Origin: an uncultured Anaplasmataceae bacterium
GTDB taxonomy: Bacteria; Pseudomonadota; Alphaproteobacteria; Rickettsiales; CAIPFW01
DNA length: 7,189 bases
Reading direction: 5' to 3'
NCBI GenBank assembly: GCA_903864455.1
Contig: CAIPFW010000048.1
Location: 1-7,189 of the forward strand
The position numbers and the translations under genes are program-made. Each line of letters starts with the position of its first letter. Positions within the stretch are counted from its first letter, which is position 1. A model generated the notes under the pieces. It saw only the letters and a program-made list of their open reading frames with translations. It had not been told where the DNA came from and made no database searches. Positions 1 through 7,127 of the stretch are shown piece after piece.

Positions 1-168
1 GTATTTTTATCGATTTTCGGACGACAAAAACTTCAAACTCACTTCGATTTCCTTCTGTAAGGTGCCTTAAAATGCGATTTATTTTCACGCACTCTTTGAG
101 TTTTAAATATAAAACAAACGCAATGGGTTTAATATAGATGATTGGGAATGGGAAGACCGAGGCAGATT
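1..168 (-). other. Unrecognised open frame running off the left edge (gene remnant or dispersed repeat)
   Basis: The minus strand is open for 55 codons from just after a TAA at 167-169 down to the window edge. It contains the peptide YIKPIAF (encoded at 116-136) and, further on, EGNRSEFEVF. There is no ATG start; the only candidate start seen inside is a GTG at 86-88. The plus strand is also open at 3-136 and ends in NAMGLI followed by TAG, so the strand is undecided. Two overlapping open frames in AT-rich DNA could be chance. However, the YIKPIAF peptide is encoded again at the other end of the window, at 7111-7131, by the 17-base repeat core. I recognise no protein family. It may be a decayed gene, the edge of a mobile element, or a dispersed intergenic repeat. 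Confidence 0.22.
120..136 (+). repeat. 17-base inverted repeat core, left copy
   Basis: GCAATGGGTTTAATATA occurs here on the plus strand and again, exactly, on the minus strand at 7111-7127. The flanking bases do not extend the match. The two copies bracket the virB6-like pair and ispH. A perfect 17-base match between two short intergenic ends is unlikely by chance, even in AT-rich DNA, and suggests a dispersed repeat family. No transposase or target-site duplication is visible. Confidence 0.6.
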
Positions 169-241
169 AAAACAATTATTAATTGATTATAAATATAAAA
201 AATTAATTACAACAATTAATTATTGAATAATAAAGAATCTA

Positions 242-273
242 TTGTAATTTTTTATAAAAAAATGTTTTATAAT
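242..273 (+). promoter_or_regulatory. Candidate sigma-70-type promoter of the virB6-like operon
   Basis: A perfect TATAAT lies at 268-273. The best -35-like element is TTGTAA at 242-247, but the spacer of 20 bases is longer than ideal; no good match exists at 17-18 bases. Transcription would start near 280 and leave a leader of about 75 bases before the ATG at 354. The -10 box overlaps the right arm of the hairpin at 252-272. Confidence 0.35.
252..272. repeat. Perfect 8-base inverted repeat overlapping the -10 box
   Basis: TTATAAAA (252-259) and TTTTATAA (265-272) form perfect arms around a 5-base loop. The arms are all A/T, so an RNA hairpin would be weak. The position over the candidate -10 box makes an operator-type site conceivable. 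A purely compositional origin cannot be excluded. Confidence 0.4.
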
Positions 274-353
274 CCTTGTGTAAGAAAAACAATTTATAGT
301 GTTTAAAATTGAATTCCGATATTACTCTTAAAGACATATAAAATATAGATTAA

Positions 354-2912
354 ATGAAAAAGATAATAAAATATTTTCCATTGGTAATTTTTATATTGTT
401 TTTATTTGCGCAATATAAAACTTGTTATGCTGATGATGTCTCAGAAATTGATGCATTGCAAGAGCAGGGTGGTGGATATTTTGCTACAAAAGCCGAATGT
501 ACAAGTGGTATCACAGAAATTATTATTGGTGTCCTTACTATATATATGGTCGGAACAAAAATTGTTTTGCCGGCAATTAAGGAATTAATATTTAATCCAG
601 ATGTAAAGGCTAAAATTATGGCGAGTTTACAACTTAAACTTGCTGAATTTATTATAATTGGCGTATCCCTCGGAATGTCAGCATCTTTGCAATGCTTCCT
701 TGCATTTGTTATGGATCCAAGAGTAACGAAAAACGATGACGGTATATCGTTTTTAAATGATAAAGGTGATACGGTTCGAGATCGATGGGATGCTGATTTT
801 GCTAAATATTCTTCAAAAATCAGAGTATGTGCCAGACCAATAATGATACCCTATGTTAATTTAATTGGTGCAGCAAATAATTTCTCTTGCTATGGGACGA
901 CAAGTAAATGGGATGATAACTATTTCTACGATGGTAAAAAAACTTTTTTATGCCCAGAAGAATGGCGATATCATGGATATGGTGCAGAAGTAAGGGAAGA
1001 TGAGAATGATAACAAAAAAAAAGAAAGGTATGCAACATTAGGGAATAAACAAACGGAAGAAAGCAATGCAGGTGATGAAAAAAAAGAAACTTTGAGTAGA
1101 ATTCTCAGTATGAAAAGACATATTGGGCCTTTAAAATGCGAGACTCATGAATTGAACGATGTATTTCATCTTCATGGTTTTCAATATAAAATAATAAGAT
1201 CGGGAGCTAGGTTGTGTGCACAGCTTGAAGGCTTAGGTGGTATTTCTACGGGTGCAGTTACAGTAAGCCCAATTTCACTTTCTGGAAGTTTTATTGTTGG
1301 TTGCCAATATGGACCTCCTGCACCACCAGCACCGATGTGCGCTGATTCAGAAGAAGAATATATAAAGAAACCTGATGGCACGAATGCTTTGGATTCAAGC
1401 GGAGAGCCGACTCTCATAGGATATAATAATTCAAAATGCTTTTCATGCTATATAAGTGATTCTTGTTATAACAAGTCAAATATGCATGCAAAATCCGTAG
1501 TTCCTGTAGCTTCATACGTTATGGAATGCCTGCATAACACTTTAGATAGAATAATTTTTGGTTGCGTAAATACGAATGGAGGGAGGGATGAGGGAATGCT
1601 TTATGTAGCGAATAAAAATTTTAAAAAAATAACATATTTAGCCGCGATTCTCTCGATAATTTTTTTCGCAATAAAAATTTTATCAACGAATACCTTTCCA
1701 AAGCTTCATGAGACATTTCTTTATGTGTTTAAAATCGGAGTTGTGATGTTTTTTGCAAATGGTATCACCGAAGATGCTGGGATGGGATGGCTTTATAAGC
1801 AATTGACTAGGGTTTCTGGTGGATTGGGCGATATTTTATTAACTGCATCAACTTTTAGAAACGATGTATGTAATTTTAAAGACGATATGTATGGCCAAAG
1901 CTCTTCTTCAGGAAGCTATGTTTATTTGAAGCCATTTGATTTTCTCGATTGCAGAGTATTTTTTTATTTAGGTGGTACTTTATTAGGAAATGATAAACCT
2001 CTTCCAAATAATTTTGGTGCAATACTTTCTCAGGCTGCGCCTAGATTATTAATGATAATATTTCCATTATTTGGAGCACTCGACCCAATCGCATTTATCG
2101 TATCTCTTACATTGTTACTGTTTGCATTATTAATCATATCCCTAGCTGTTTGGGTGACATCACTCATGGCTTTGTCAATGGTTGTTTTATTTTTTCTAGT
2201 TTTCGTGAGCCCATTAGTAGTTCCAACTTTACTTTTTGGGTATACAAAAAATATTTTTGACGCTTGGTTGAAAGAATTGGTTTCATATTGTCTTTTTCCG
2301 CCGTTTATATTTTTATTTTTTGGATTTATGACATCAATTTTCGATACTAGAATGTTGGGAAGTACGCAATTTGAAGCCAAACCTGTCACAATTTTAGGGA
2401 GAGACGCTTATTACTATGCATTTGAAAAAATTACTTGCGCTACAGGTTCAAGCGACTCACGATGTAAATCGTGTGAAGAGGTTATGATAGATGTATCGCA
2501 ATGCGATGGATGCGATCCAAAAGCTTTGGTTTGTCGATTCCGTGGTTTCAATACTTCAAAATCCATGACATTATGGGGGCAAGTCAATGTAATTCCAGAA
2601 AGGAGTAACGAATTTTTCGTAAGTTTACTGGAATCCATGGGATATATAATACTTATGGCAGTAATTTTTGTGTCTATGCTAAACACTATAGCATTCCTTA
2701 TTGCAAGATTAACAGGGGGATCGCGCTCAATTTACACGATCATTCGCTATGGAATCTCTCCAATGACAACTTTTGCAAAATTGAGTGGAAATCTTGCATC
2801 ATTTAGTTTTGGTCCAATAAAAAGCCTCTGGAAAGGCTTGCGTGGCTCTCAAAAACAAAATAGTGGTAAAAGTGATGACAAGCTTCCAAATATGAGCACG
2901 GGTCAAAAATGA
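354..2912 (+). CDS. virB6: VirB6/TrbL-family type IV secretion inner-membrane protein, extended Rickettsiales type, with Sec signal peptide
   Basis: This 852-residue protein is a predicted polytopic inner-membrane subunit of a type IV secretion system. Residues 1-26 look like a Sec signal peptide: KK near the start, a hydrophobic core, and probable cleavage after CYA (24-26). Hydrophobic segments follow near 52-73 and 96-120. Residues 121-425 form a Cys-rich soluble region with a charged, low-complexity patch (212-247) and a Pro-rich PPAPPAP (321-327). The VirB6 core follows: membrane segments near 426-444 and 455-470, then a hydrophobic block at 563-663. That block contains SPLVVPTLLF (619-628) and FDAWLKELVS (635-644), the pattern shared with the downstream paralogue. 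A Cys-rich loop (695-727) and a last membrane segment (760-785) precede a polar tail. Classical VirB6 is about 300 residues, so this is the extended form. The ATG at 354 has no clear Shine-Dalgarno sequence, but the signal peptide fits this start. The stop overlaps the next start. The family call rests on motifs and topology, not on a search. Confidence 0.85.
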   Translation: MKKIIKYFPLVIFILFLFAQYKTCYADDVSEIDALQEQGGGYFATKAECTSGITEIIIGVLTIYMVGTKIVLPAIKELIFNPDVKAKIMASLQLKLAEFIIIGVSLGMSASLQCFLAFVMDPRVTKNDDGISFLNDKGDTVRDRWDADFAKYSSKIRVCARPIMIPYVNLIGAANNFSCYGTTSKWDDNYFYDGKKTFLCPEEWRYHGYGAEVREDENDNKKKERYATLGNKQTEESNAGDEKKETLSRILSMKRHIGPLKCETHELNDVFHLHGFQYKIIRSGARLCAQLEGLGGISTGAVTVSPISLSGSFIVGCQYGPPAPPAPMCADSEEEYIKKPDGTNALDSSGEPTLIGYNNSKCFSCYISDSCYNKSNMHAKSVVPVASYVMECLHNTLDRIIFGCVNTNGGRDEGMLYVANKNFKKITYLAAILSIIFFAIKILSTNTFPKLHETFLYVFKIGVVMFFANGITEDAGMGWLYKQLTRVSGGLGDILLTASTFRNDVCNFKDDMYGQSSSSGSYVYLKPFDFLDCRVFFYLGGTLLGNDKPLPNNFGAILSQAAPRLLMIIFPLFGALDPIAFIVSLTLLLFALLIISLAVWVTSLMALSMVVLFFLVFVSPLVVPTLLFGYTKNIFDAWLKELVSYCLFPPFIFLFFGFMTSIFDTRMLGSTQFEAKPVTILGRDAYYYAFEKITCATGSSDSRCKSCEEVMIDVSQCDGCDPKALVCRFRGFNTSKSMTLWGQVNVIPERSNEFFVSLLESMGYIILMAVIFVSMLNTIAFLIARLTGGSRSIYTIIRYGISPMTTFAKLSGNLASFSFGPIKSLWKGLRGSQKQNSGKSDDKLPNMSTGQK

Positions 2913-5851
2913 TGAAATATAATTCTTTTTTAAAAAATGAGAAAAAAGTTATGACTTTTTATAAATTATTTTTTATAATAATATTTCTCTTTTTAGAGGG
3001 TTGCGGTGGTTGTGAGACAGCAGAAGAATTAGGAACCGAAGAAAAAAAAATTGAAATAAAATCTTCTTATAGAGAAAATAGTGCAGACAAAACAACATTG
3101 TGGAAATCGTCCGAAATCTTCGTTAATGCAGGTGGAATTAATGGTAATAATGACGTTAACTTCACAATTATCAATAATAATGTAAATCTTTGCTCAGAAT
3201 CAAAAGATATAAAAATCGAATCATCTGATTTAGCTCGATATATCGATATCGGATTAAATGTTCGTTCTGGAGAGTTTGTGAGATTCTCACCAATAAAAAA
3301 AGATATTGTTATTGACTGCGAAGCAAGTGCACCAGGTATTTTTATCACAGATAAAGATAAATGTTTGAATGGATATTATAAGCAAGATGGTTCAAACGCA
3401 TTTGTTCCACCAGCGCACAAACAAACAATAAGTTTAGAAAGTTATGTTGCGATACCTTCTGATAGAGATAAAATATCAGCTCAATCTAGTGGGTATGTAA
3501 ATTATTTTCACAATGCATTTATTCCAAAATCTATGATTGATACATCGGAGAATGCTCGCTTATTGTCAAAAGTCTTATTAGTCCCATCGGAATATGAATC
3601 AATATATAAAGGAATTTATTCATATTCTGAATTTCCAGATATTGAAGGTGATGCAAATAACCCAACAACAGATCTTGGATTTATAAAATCAAAAATCGGA
3701 AATTCAACAGACTCAAATGTGATAATGGAGATAAATAAAAAATACTGGTGCAGAGAATATTCATCAGAAAATCTAAATTTAAGACCAAGCCAAAATATCG
3801 ATGGAATTGCACTCGGCAATCTTTGCGATCAATTTTATTACCTTGATAAAGATAAAGCCGATAGCAGTCAATCAGATAGAGAAACTTTAATGGATTATGA
3901 AACCTGGGAGAGCACGCCATTGAATCAAAAGAATATGGGTAATATCGCACAGCAGAAAAAAATTATATCTATTTTAGAGAATAAAAGTTATAAAGAATTA
4001 CAAACCCCATCAGTTGATTTTAGTGAAGCTAATTTACCAAATTCAATGAGTCAAAGTGGTTTACAAAATGCAATTGGAGATAAGCAATATCTTACTTATA
4101 TTCACTCAAAAATGTTTGTTGCATTGGATGGTGCGATCTCCAATGACGAACCAACATCGACAATGAATATGGGGAATTTAAATACAGACTTTATAGATTG
4201 CTCAAAAACTTCATATACTGCTCGTTGTTATCAATATGGCCCAATGATTCCTTTTGATCAAAATATAGAAGTAAAAAGAGACGGAAAGCTCTTTATTAGA
4301 ATTGGAACAAGTAATTTATTAAGCGCAAATAATGAATATATCGGCAACGCAAACATCAAAGTTGAAAAATTTTGCCCATTGAAAAATATAGTTGCTTATG
4401 TTCTACCTATGGATAATAGTAAGACATTGGATGTTTTACCAACAGAAAACGACCCGAATTTTATAAAAATTCCAATTCGTGAATCAGATGGTTCGCAAGT
4501 GGAGAGTTTTACAATCAAAGGTTCTGATATAAAAAATAATGGCTTCATATACTTCGCTGTAGAAGATAATGGAGATGGATACGAGAATAATATCGGCTCT
4601 ATAAAAATTAAAACAAGAGTTCCGAAAAATTTTGCAGATAAGAGTTTTAAATTCTTCTCAAGATTATCAGATAAAGTGATGAATATTATTTTTGGTAGAA
4701 TAGATCCTTCTACAAATTTAAGAAGAGGTGGTGTGACGGGAGCGCTATATCAAAACATGATATCATCAGCGAGATTTCAATCAATTATTCGATTGATGTC
4801 AGTATTGTCAATTGTTATATATGGAATATGTATAGTGCTAGGAGTAGTGCAAGTTACAGCGAATGAATTAGTGAAAAAAGCCTTTAAATTAGGGGTTGTG
4901 TTTGCCTTACTTCAACCATTGTCTTGGGATTTTTTCAATAGATTTTTATTCAGTGCATTTATCGACGGGGCGAGAGACTTAGCTGCATTTACAACAGTCC
5001 CATCATCTGTAGATTTTGCTAATGCAACAGACGATATTCGTGAGCAATATATTTTTGGTCCATTGGCGCAGATAGTTGAAAGATTTCTTGATTTTTCAAT
5101 ATGGAAGCAAATCTTAGCTTTAATTTTTGCTGGACCGTTGGGTTATATATTTTTTGTATTCTTAAAGATGACCATATTCTCCCTTCTCGAAGGTGCATTT
5201 ATGGTCTTCATAACATATACCAGCTCTATGTTTATCATTGGAATATTAGTCAGTATAGCGCCACTTTTTATCATCACTTTATTATTTCAAGCTACATCAC
5301 ATATCTTCAAAGAGTGGATAAAAATCTTGATATCTAATGTAGTGACTATAGTTCTTGTATTTACAGGAATAAACATGATATCAAGCATCATTGGTATGCT
5401 CATAAATCAAGTTTTTGGATTCGGCGTATGCACTTCATGCGTCGTGGTATATAATATCACTGATAATTTCCCAATTTGTTTGTTTCATGGGGCTTTACCA
5501 GATGGATATAACGCTACTTCAACAATTGAGGAGCTAGACGGCCAAAGATTCCTAGAGAAAGCAAGCGACTCTGGTAGATTTTTTGGATTACCTATACCAT
5601 TTGGAGGGTTTATTGCATTATGTATAATGTGCCCACTTGTCAAAACCTTCCATGAATTCTGCACGAATATGTCAAGCGAATTGACGGGTGTTGATTTTGG
5701 CTCACCAACTGGACGTCAAAATGTAGCGTCTGCAATTGGAGATACAATGAAATGGTGGGGCAATAAGGACAGTGAAGCAGGTCAAAGAAAAGCACAACAA
5801 GCAAAACAAGATAGATCTAGACTAAAAAATCTTAAAACCACAGATGATTGA
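2909..5851 (+). CDS. virB6: VirB6/TrbL-family type IV secretion protein with putative lipoprotein signal and large extracytoplasmic region
   Basis: This 980-residue protein is the second tandem VirB6-like subunit. The ATG at 2909 overlaps the upstream stop as ATGA, implying translational coupling. A second start at 2951 (residue 15) has a GAG-containing purine stretch about 8 bases upstream and gives a shorter, more typical signal. The hydrophobic stretch FFIIIFLFLEGC ends in a lipobox-like LEGC with Cys32 as the candidate lipidated residue; Glu before Gly is atypical. Residues 33-625 are soluble and presumably extracytoplasmic. The stretch GKLFIRIG (459-466) plus EDNGDGYENNIGS (552-564) resembles the calcium and sugar loop of LecA-type lectins. 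The membrane core runs from 628 to 832, with a further hydrophobic stretch at 890-912. APLFIITLLF (784-793) and FKEWIKILIS (800-809) match the upstream paralogue. A short Cys-containing loop (841-857) and a Lys/Gln-rich tail follow. The role is inferred as a type IV secretion channel component with surface or periplasmic contacts. Confidence 0.83.
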   Translation: MMKYNSFLKNEKKVMTFYKLFFIIIFLFLEGCGGCETAEELGTEEKKIEIKSSYRENSADKTTLWKSSEIFVNAGGINGNNDVNFTIINNNVNLCSESKDIKIESSDLARYIDIGLNVRSGEFVRFSPIKKDIVIDCEASAPGIFITDKDKCLNGYYKQDGSNAFVPPAHKQTISLESYVAIPSDRDKISAQSSGYVNYFHNAFIPKSMIDTSENARLLSKVLLVPSEYESIYKGIYSYSEFPDIEGDANNPTTDLGFIKSKIGNSTDSNVIMEINKKYWCREYSSENLNLRPSQNIDGIALGNLCDQFYYLDKDKADSSQSDRETLMDYETWESTPLNQKNMGNIAQQKKIISILENKSYKELQTPSVDFSEANLPNSMSQSGLQNAIGDKQYLTYIHSKMFVALDGAISNDEPTSTMNMGNLNTDFIDCSKTSYTARCYQYGPMIPFDQNIEVKRDGKLFIRIGTSNLLSANNEYIGNANIKVEKFCPLKNIVAYVLPMDNSKTLDVLPTENDPNFIKIPIRESDGSQVESFTIKGSDIKNNGFIYFAVEDNGDGYENNIGSIKIKTRVPKNFADKSFKFFSRLSDKVMNIIFGRIDPSTNLRRGGVTGALYQNMISSARFQSIIRLMSVLSIVIYGICIVLGVVQVTANELVKKAFKLGVVFALLQPLSWDFFNRFLFSAFIDGARDLAAFTTVPSSVDFANATDDIREQYIFGPLAQIVERFLDFSIWKQILALIFAGPLGYIFFVFLKMTIFSLLEGAFMVFITYTSSMFIIGILVSIAPLFIITLLFQATSHIFKEWIKILISNVVTIVLVFTGINMISSIIGMLINQVFGFGVCTSCVVVYNITDNFPICLFHGALPDGYNATSTIEELDGQRFLEKASDSGRFFGLPIPFGGFIALCIMCPLVKTFHEFCTNMSSELTGVDFGSPTGRQNVASAIGDTMKWWGNKDSEAGQRKAQQAKQDRSRLKNLKTTDD

Positions 5852-5871
5852 TTTCTATCATGAAATTGATA
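5851..5871 (+). terminator. Weak AT-rich hairpin in the convergent gap
   Basis: Just after the second virB6-like gene, TATCA (5856-5860) and TGATA (5867-5871) can pair around TGAAAT. An alternative pairing is ATTTC (5851-5855) with GAAAT (5862-5866). There is no GC-rich stem and no T run, so it is not a convincing intrinsic terminator. It is the only structure in the 35-base gap that must end both convergent transcripts. Confidence 0.25.
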
Positions 5872-5886
5872 AATTACAATCATTCT

Positions 5887-6858
5887 TTAGATATTTTGAG
5901 TTTCAAACCTTTTCTTCAATTCTCTGAATAGTCGTGGTGGATGAAATACAACATCCTCTTCTATAAAAACAACATTATGAATTATCGCATTGTAATTTTT
6001 CTCAAAATATTCAATTGTCTCATTGATTAAAATCTCTGGAGCCGATGCACCTGCTGTCAGCGCAATCTTCATATTTTGTTCAATCCACTCACTTTCTATC
6101 TGATTTTTATCTTCTATGAGATAGGAATTCACTTTAAATTCACTTCCTATCTCTGCTAATTTATTCGAATTTGAGCTTATATCAGAGCCAATTGTCAAAA
6201 TCAAATCAATTTCATGATTATTTAAAATATTTTTGAGTGCATTTTGTCGATTTTTCGTTGCATGGCATATGCTATCAACATTCGCTCCGACAACATTTGG
6301 AAAGCGTTTTTGAATTTTTTCGATAATCTCCTTTACTTTATCAACATTTAATGTGGTTTGACTAATGTACGCCAATCGTTCAATTTGTATTGGTTTGAGA
6401 GTATCTACATCATTCTTGTCCTCCACGATATAAAATTTAGATTCATTTAAGCGACCCAACGTCCCCTTAGCCTCCTGATGATTTTTACTTCCAATATAAA
6501 TTATATCCATGCCATTTTTCTGATGTAATTGAATTTCTTTATGAACCTTGCGAACCAATGGGCATGTTAAATCTATAATTTTAAGGTTTTTTTCATTTGC
6601 AATTCGCTCAATTTCATCAGAAACTCCGTGAGCACTAAAAATTACATATGACTCATCTGGCACAAAGGAGATATTATTCACAAAAATGGCACCTTTTTTA
6701 ATCAATTCTTTTGTAAGAAAATGATTATGAACAATTTCATGATAAAAATATATTGGTCGTTCTTTTATATATTGAAATAATTCATTCGAAGCTTTTATTG
6801 CATTTGTTACACCAGCACAGAAGCCCCTAGGGTTTGATATATAGAGATTAATTATCAT
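5887..6858 (-). CDS. ispH: 4-hydroxy-3-methylbut-2-enyl diphosphate reductase (IspH/LytB)
   Basis: This cytosolic iron-sulphur enzyme makes isopentenyl and dimethylallyl diphosphate from HMBPP, the last step of the MEP isoprenoid pathway. At 323 residues it is full length (E. coli IspH is 316). All three cluster-binding cysteines are present: Cys14 in NPRGFCAGV, Cys99 in DLTCP and Cys198 in CHATKNRQ. Substrate-site residues are also conserved: His44 in EIVHN, His77 in SAHG, His127 and Glu129 in NHQEAKGTLG, QTT at 167-169, SSNSN at 228-232 and GASAPE at 270-275. The family normally begins a few residues before NPRGFCAGV, which fixes the ATG at 6856-6858. No Shine-Dalgarno sequence is seen. It is convergent with the virB6-like pair and has its own promoter, so no operon link is implied. 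Its presence argues for a Rickettsiales lineage that retains the MEP pathway, unlike Rickettsia. Confidence 0.97.
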   Translation of the reverse strand: MIINLYISNPRGFCAGVTNAIKASNELFQYIKERPIYFYHEIVHNHFLTKELIKKGAIFVNNISFVPDESYVIFSAHGVSDEIERIANEKNLKIIDLTCPLVRKVHKEIQLHQKNGMDIIYIGSKNHQEAKGTLGRLNESKFYIVEDKNDVDTLKPIQIERLAYISQTTLNVDKVKEIIEKIQKRFPNVVGANVDSICHATKNRQNALKNILNNHEIDLILTIGSDISSNSNKLAEIGSEFKVNSYLIEDKNQIESEWIEQNMKIALTAGASAPEILINETIEYFEKNYNAIIHNVVFIEEDVVFHPPRLFRELKKRFETQNI

Positions 6859-6883
6859 GAATAAGTAGTATTATTTTTGCGTT

Positions 6884-6913
6884 TTTATACTCACAATCAT
6901 ATCAAAATATCAA
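6884..6913 (-). promoter_or_regulatory. ispH: Sigma-70-type promoter of ispH
   Basis: On the minus strand TTGATA (6908-6913) is followed after an 18-base spacer by TATAAA (6884-6889). Transcription would start about 20 bases before the ispH ATG, giving a very short leader. This is consistent with the absence of a clear ribosome-binding site. The match is good, but in AT-rich DNA such matches are common. Confidence 0.5.
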
Positions 6914-6981
6914 TCTTTTTTCATTCAAAATGTTCAATGGTTTATTATTTTGATTTAGCAGTTTTCAATCTTTCGTTTCCC

Positions 6982-7022
6982 ACTGAAAGTCAGTTAAATC
7001 TGAAGCTCATCATAGCTGAGCT
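6982..7022. repeat. Two adjacent perfect hairpins
   Basis: ACTGA (6982-6986) and TCAGT (6990-6994) pair around AAG. Ten bases on, AGCTCA (7004-7009) and TGAGCT (7017-7022) pair around a 7-base loop. Both fall in the GC-richer block between the ispH promoter and the right-hand repeat core. They could belong to a structured RNA, the end of a mobile element, or an extragenic palindromic repeat. No known RNA family signature is recognised. Confidence 0.4.
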
Positions 7023-7059
7023 CTTGTGCTAACCGCAGGTAGACGAAGTCAAAAGTATA

Positions 7060-7092
7060 AATCCCATCAAAGGGATTCCTCTAAAGGTTTTT
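7060..7092 (+). terminator. Terminator-like hairpin in the right intergenic block
   Basis: AATCCC (7060-7065) pairs with GGGATT (7072-7077) around ATCAAA. It is followed by a small CCT/AGG hairpin (7078-7087) and a run of five T (7088-7092). The T run is ten bases from the main stem, so intrinsic termination is doubtful. If real, it would end a plus-strand transcript crossing the hairpin-rich block. Confidence 0.25.
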
Positions 7093-7110
7093 CTCATAAG
7101 TCATTCTTTT

Positions 7111-7127
7111 TATATTAAACCCATTGC
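7111..7127 (-). repeat. 17-base inverted repeat core, right copy
   Basis: Read on the minus strand this is GCAATGGGTTTAATATA, identical to 120-136. In the plus-strand frame it encodes YIKPI, with an in-frame alanine and phenylalanine codon following. Flanking sequence differs from the left copy. The final 30 or so bases of the window beyond the 13-base repeat show nothing I can identify. Confidence 0.6.

Larger units (their letters stand above)
169..353 (+). promoter_or_regulatory. AT-rich leader of the virB6-like operon
   Basis: This stretch before the first virB6-like gene is non-coding and very AT-rich. It holds a perfect 13-base palindrome, CAATTATTAATTG (173-185), and a near-copy in inverse orientation, CAATTAATTATTG (213-225), which matches the first at 12 of 13 bases when reverse-complemented. 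The octamer AACAATTA is repeated directly at 171-178 and 211-218. Such short AT palindromes could be protein-binding sites or simple compositional noise. A short frame (113-226, plus strand) containing DDWEWEDRGRL ends in TGA inside this stretch and could be the tail of a decayed gene. Confidence 0.35.

Noticed and set aside
91..104. ACTC-TTT-GAGT hairpin followed by T run as a terminator
   Set aside because: A 4-base stem with a 3-base loop and only four T is too weak to call, and no complete upstream gene ends there.
2030..2389. 119-codon open frame on the minus strand
   Set aside because: It lies opposite the strongly conserved hydrophobic VirB6 core of the first gene and has no family-like features, so it is a shadow frame.
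3067..3348. 93-codon open frame on the minus strand inside the second virB6-like gene
   Set aside because: It is antisense to coding sequence, has no recognisable motif and no promoter-like context.
5101..5337. 78-codon plus-strand frame within the second virB6-like gene
   Set aside because: It is the alternative frame of the membrane core that carries the family motifs; no ribosome-binding site was seen.
6982..7092. Possible tmRNA, SRP RNA, RNase P RNA or tRNA in the hairpin-rich block
   Set aside because: None of the conserved signatures of these RNAs (for example a T-loop GTTCGANTC or the SRP tetraloop region) is present.
7029..7097. 22-codon minus-strand ORF resembling a lipoprotein signal (MRKTFRGIPLMGF...)
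   Set aside because: It is very short and lies within a block where several frames look protein-like, so it is described under that block rather than as a gene.
120..7127. Composite transposon bounded by terminal inverted repeats
   Set aside because: The repeats are only 17 bases, no transposase gene is present and no target-site duplication is visible, so a transposon claim is not supported.
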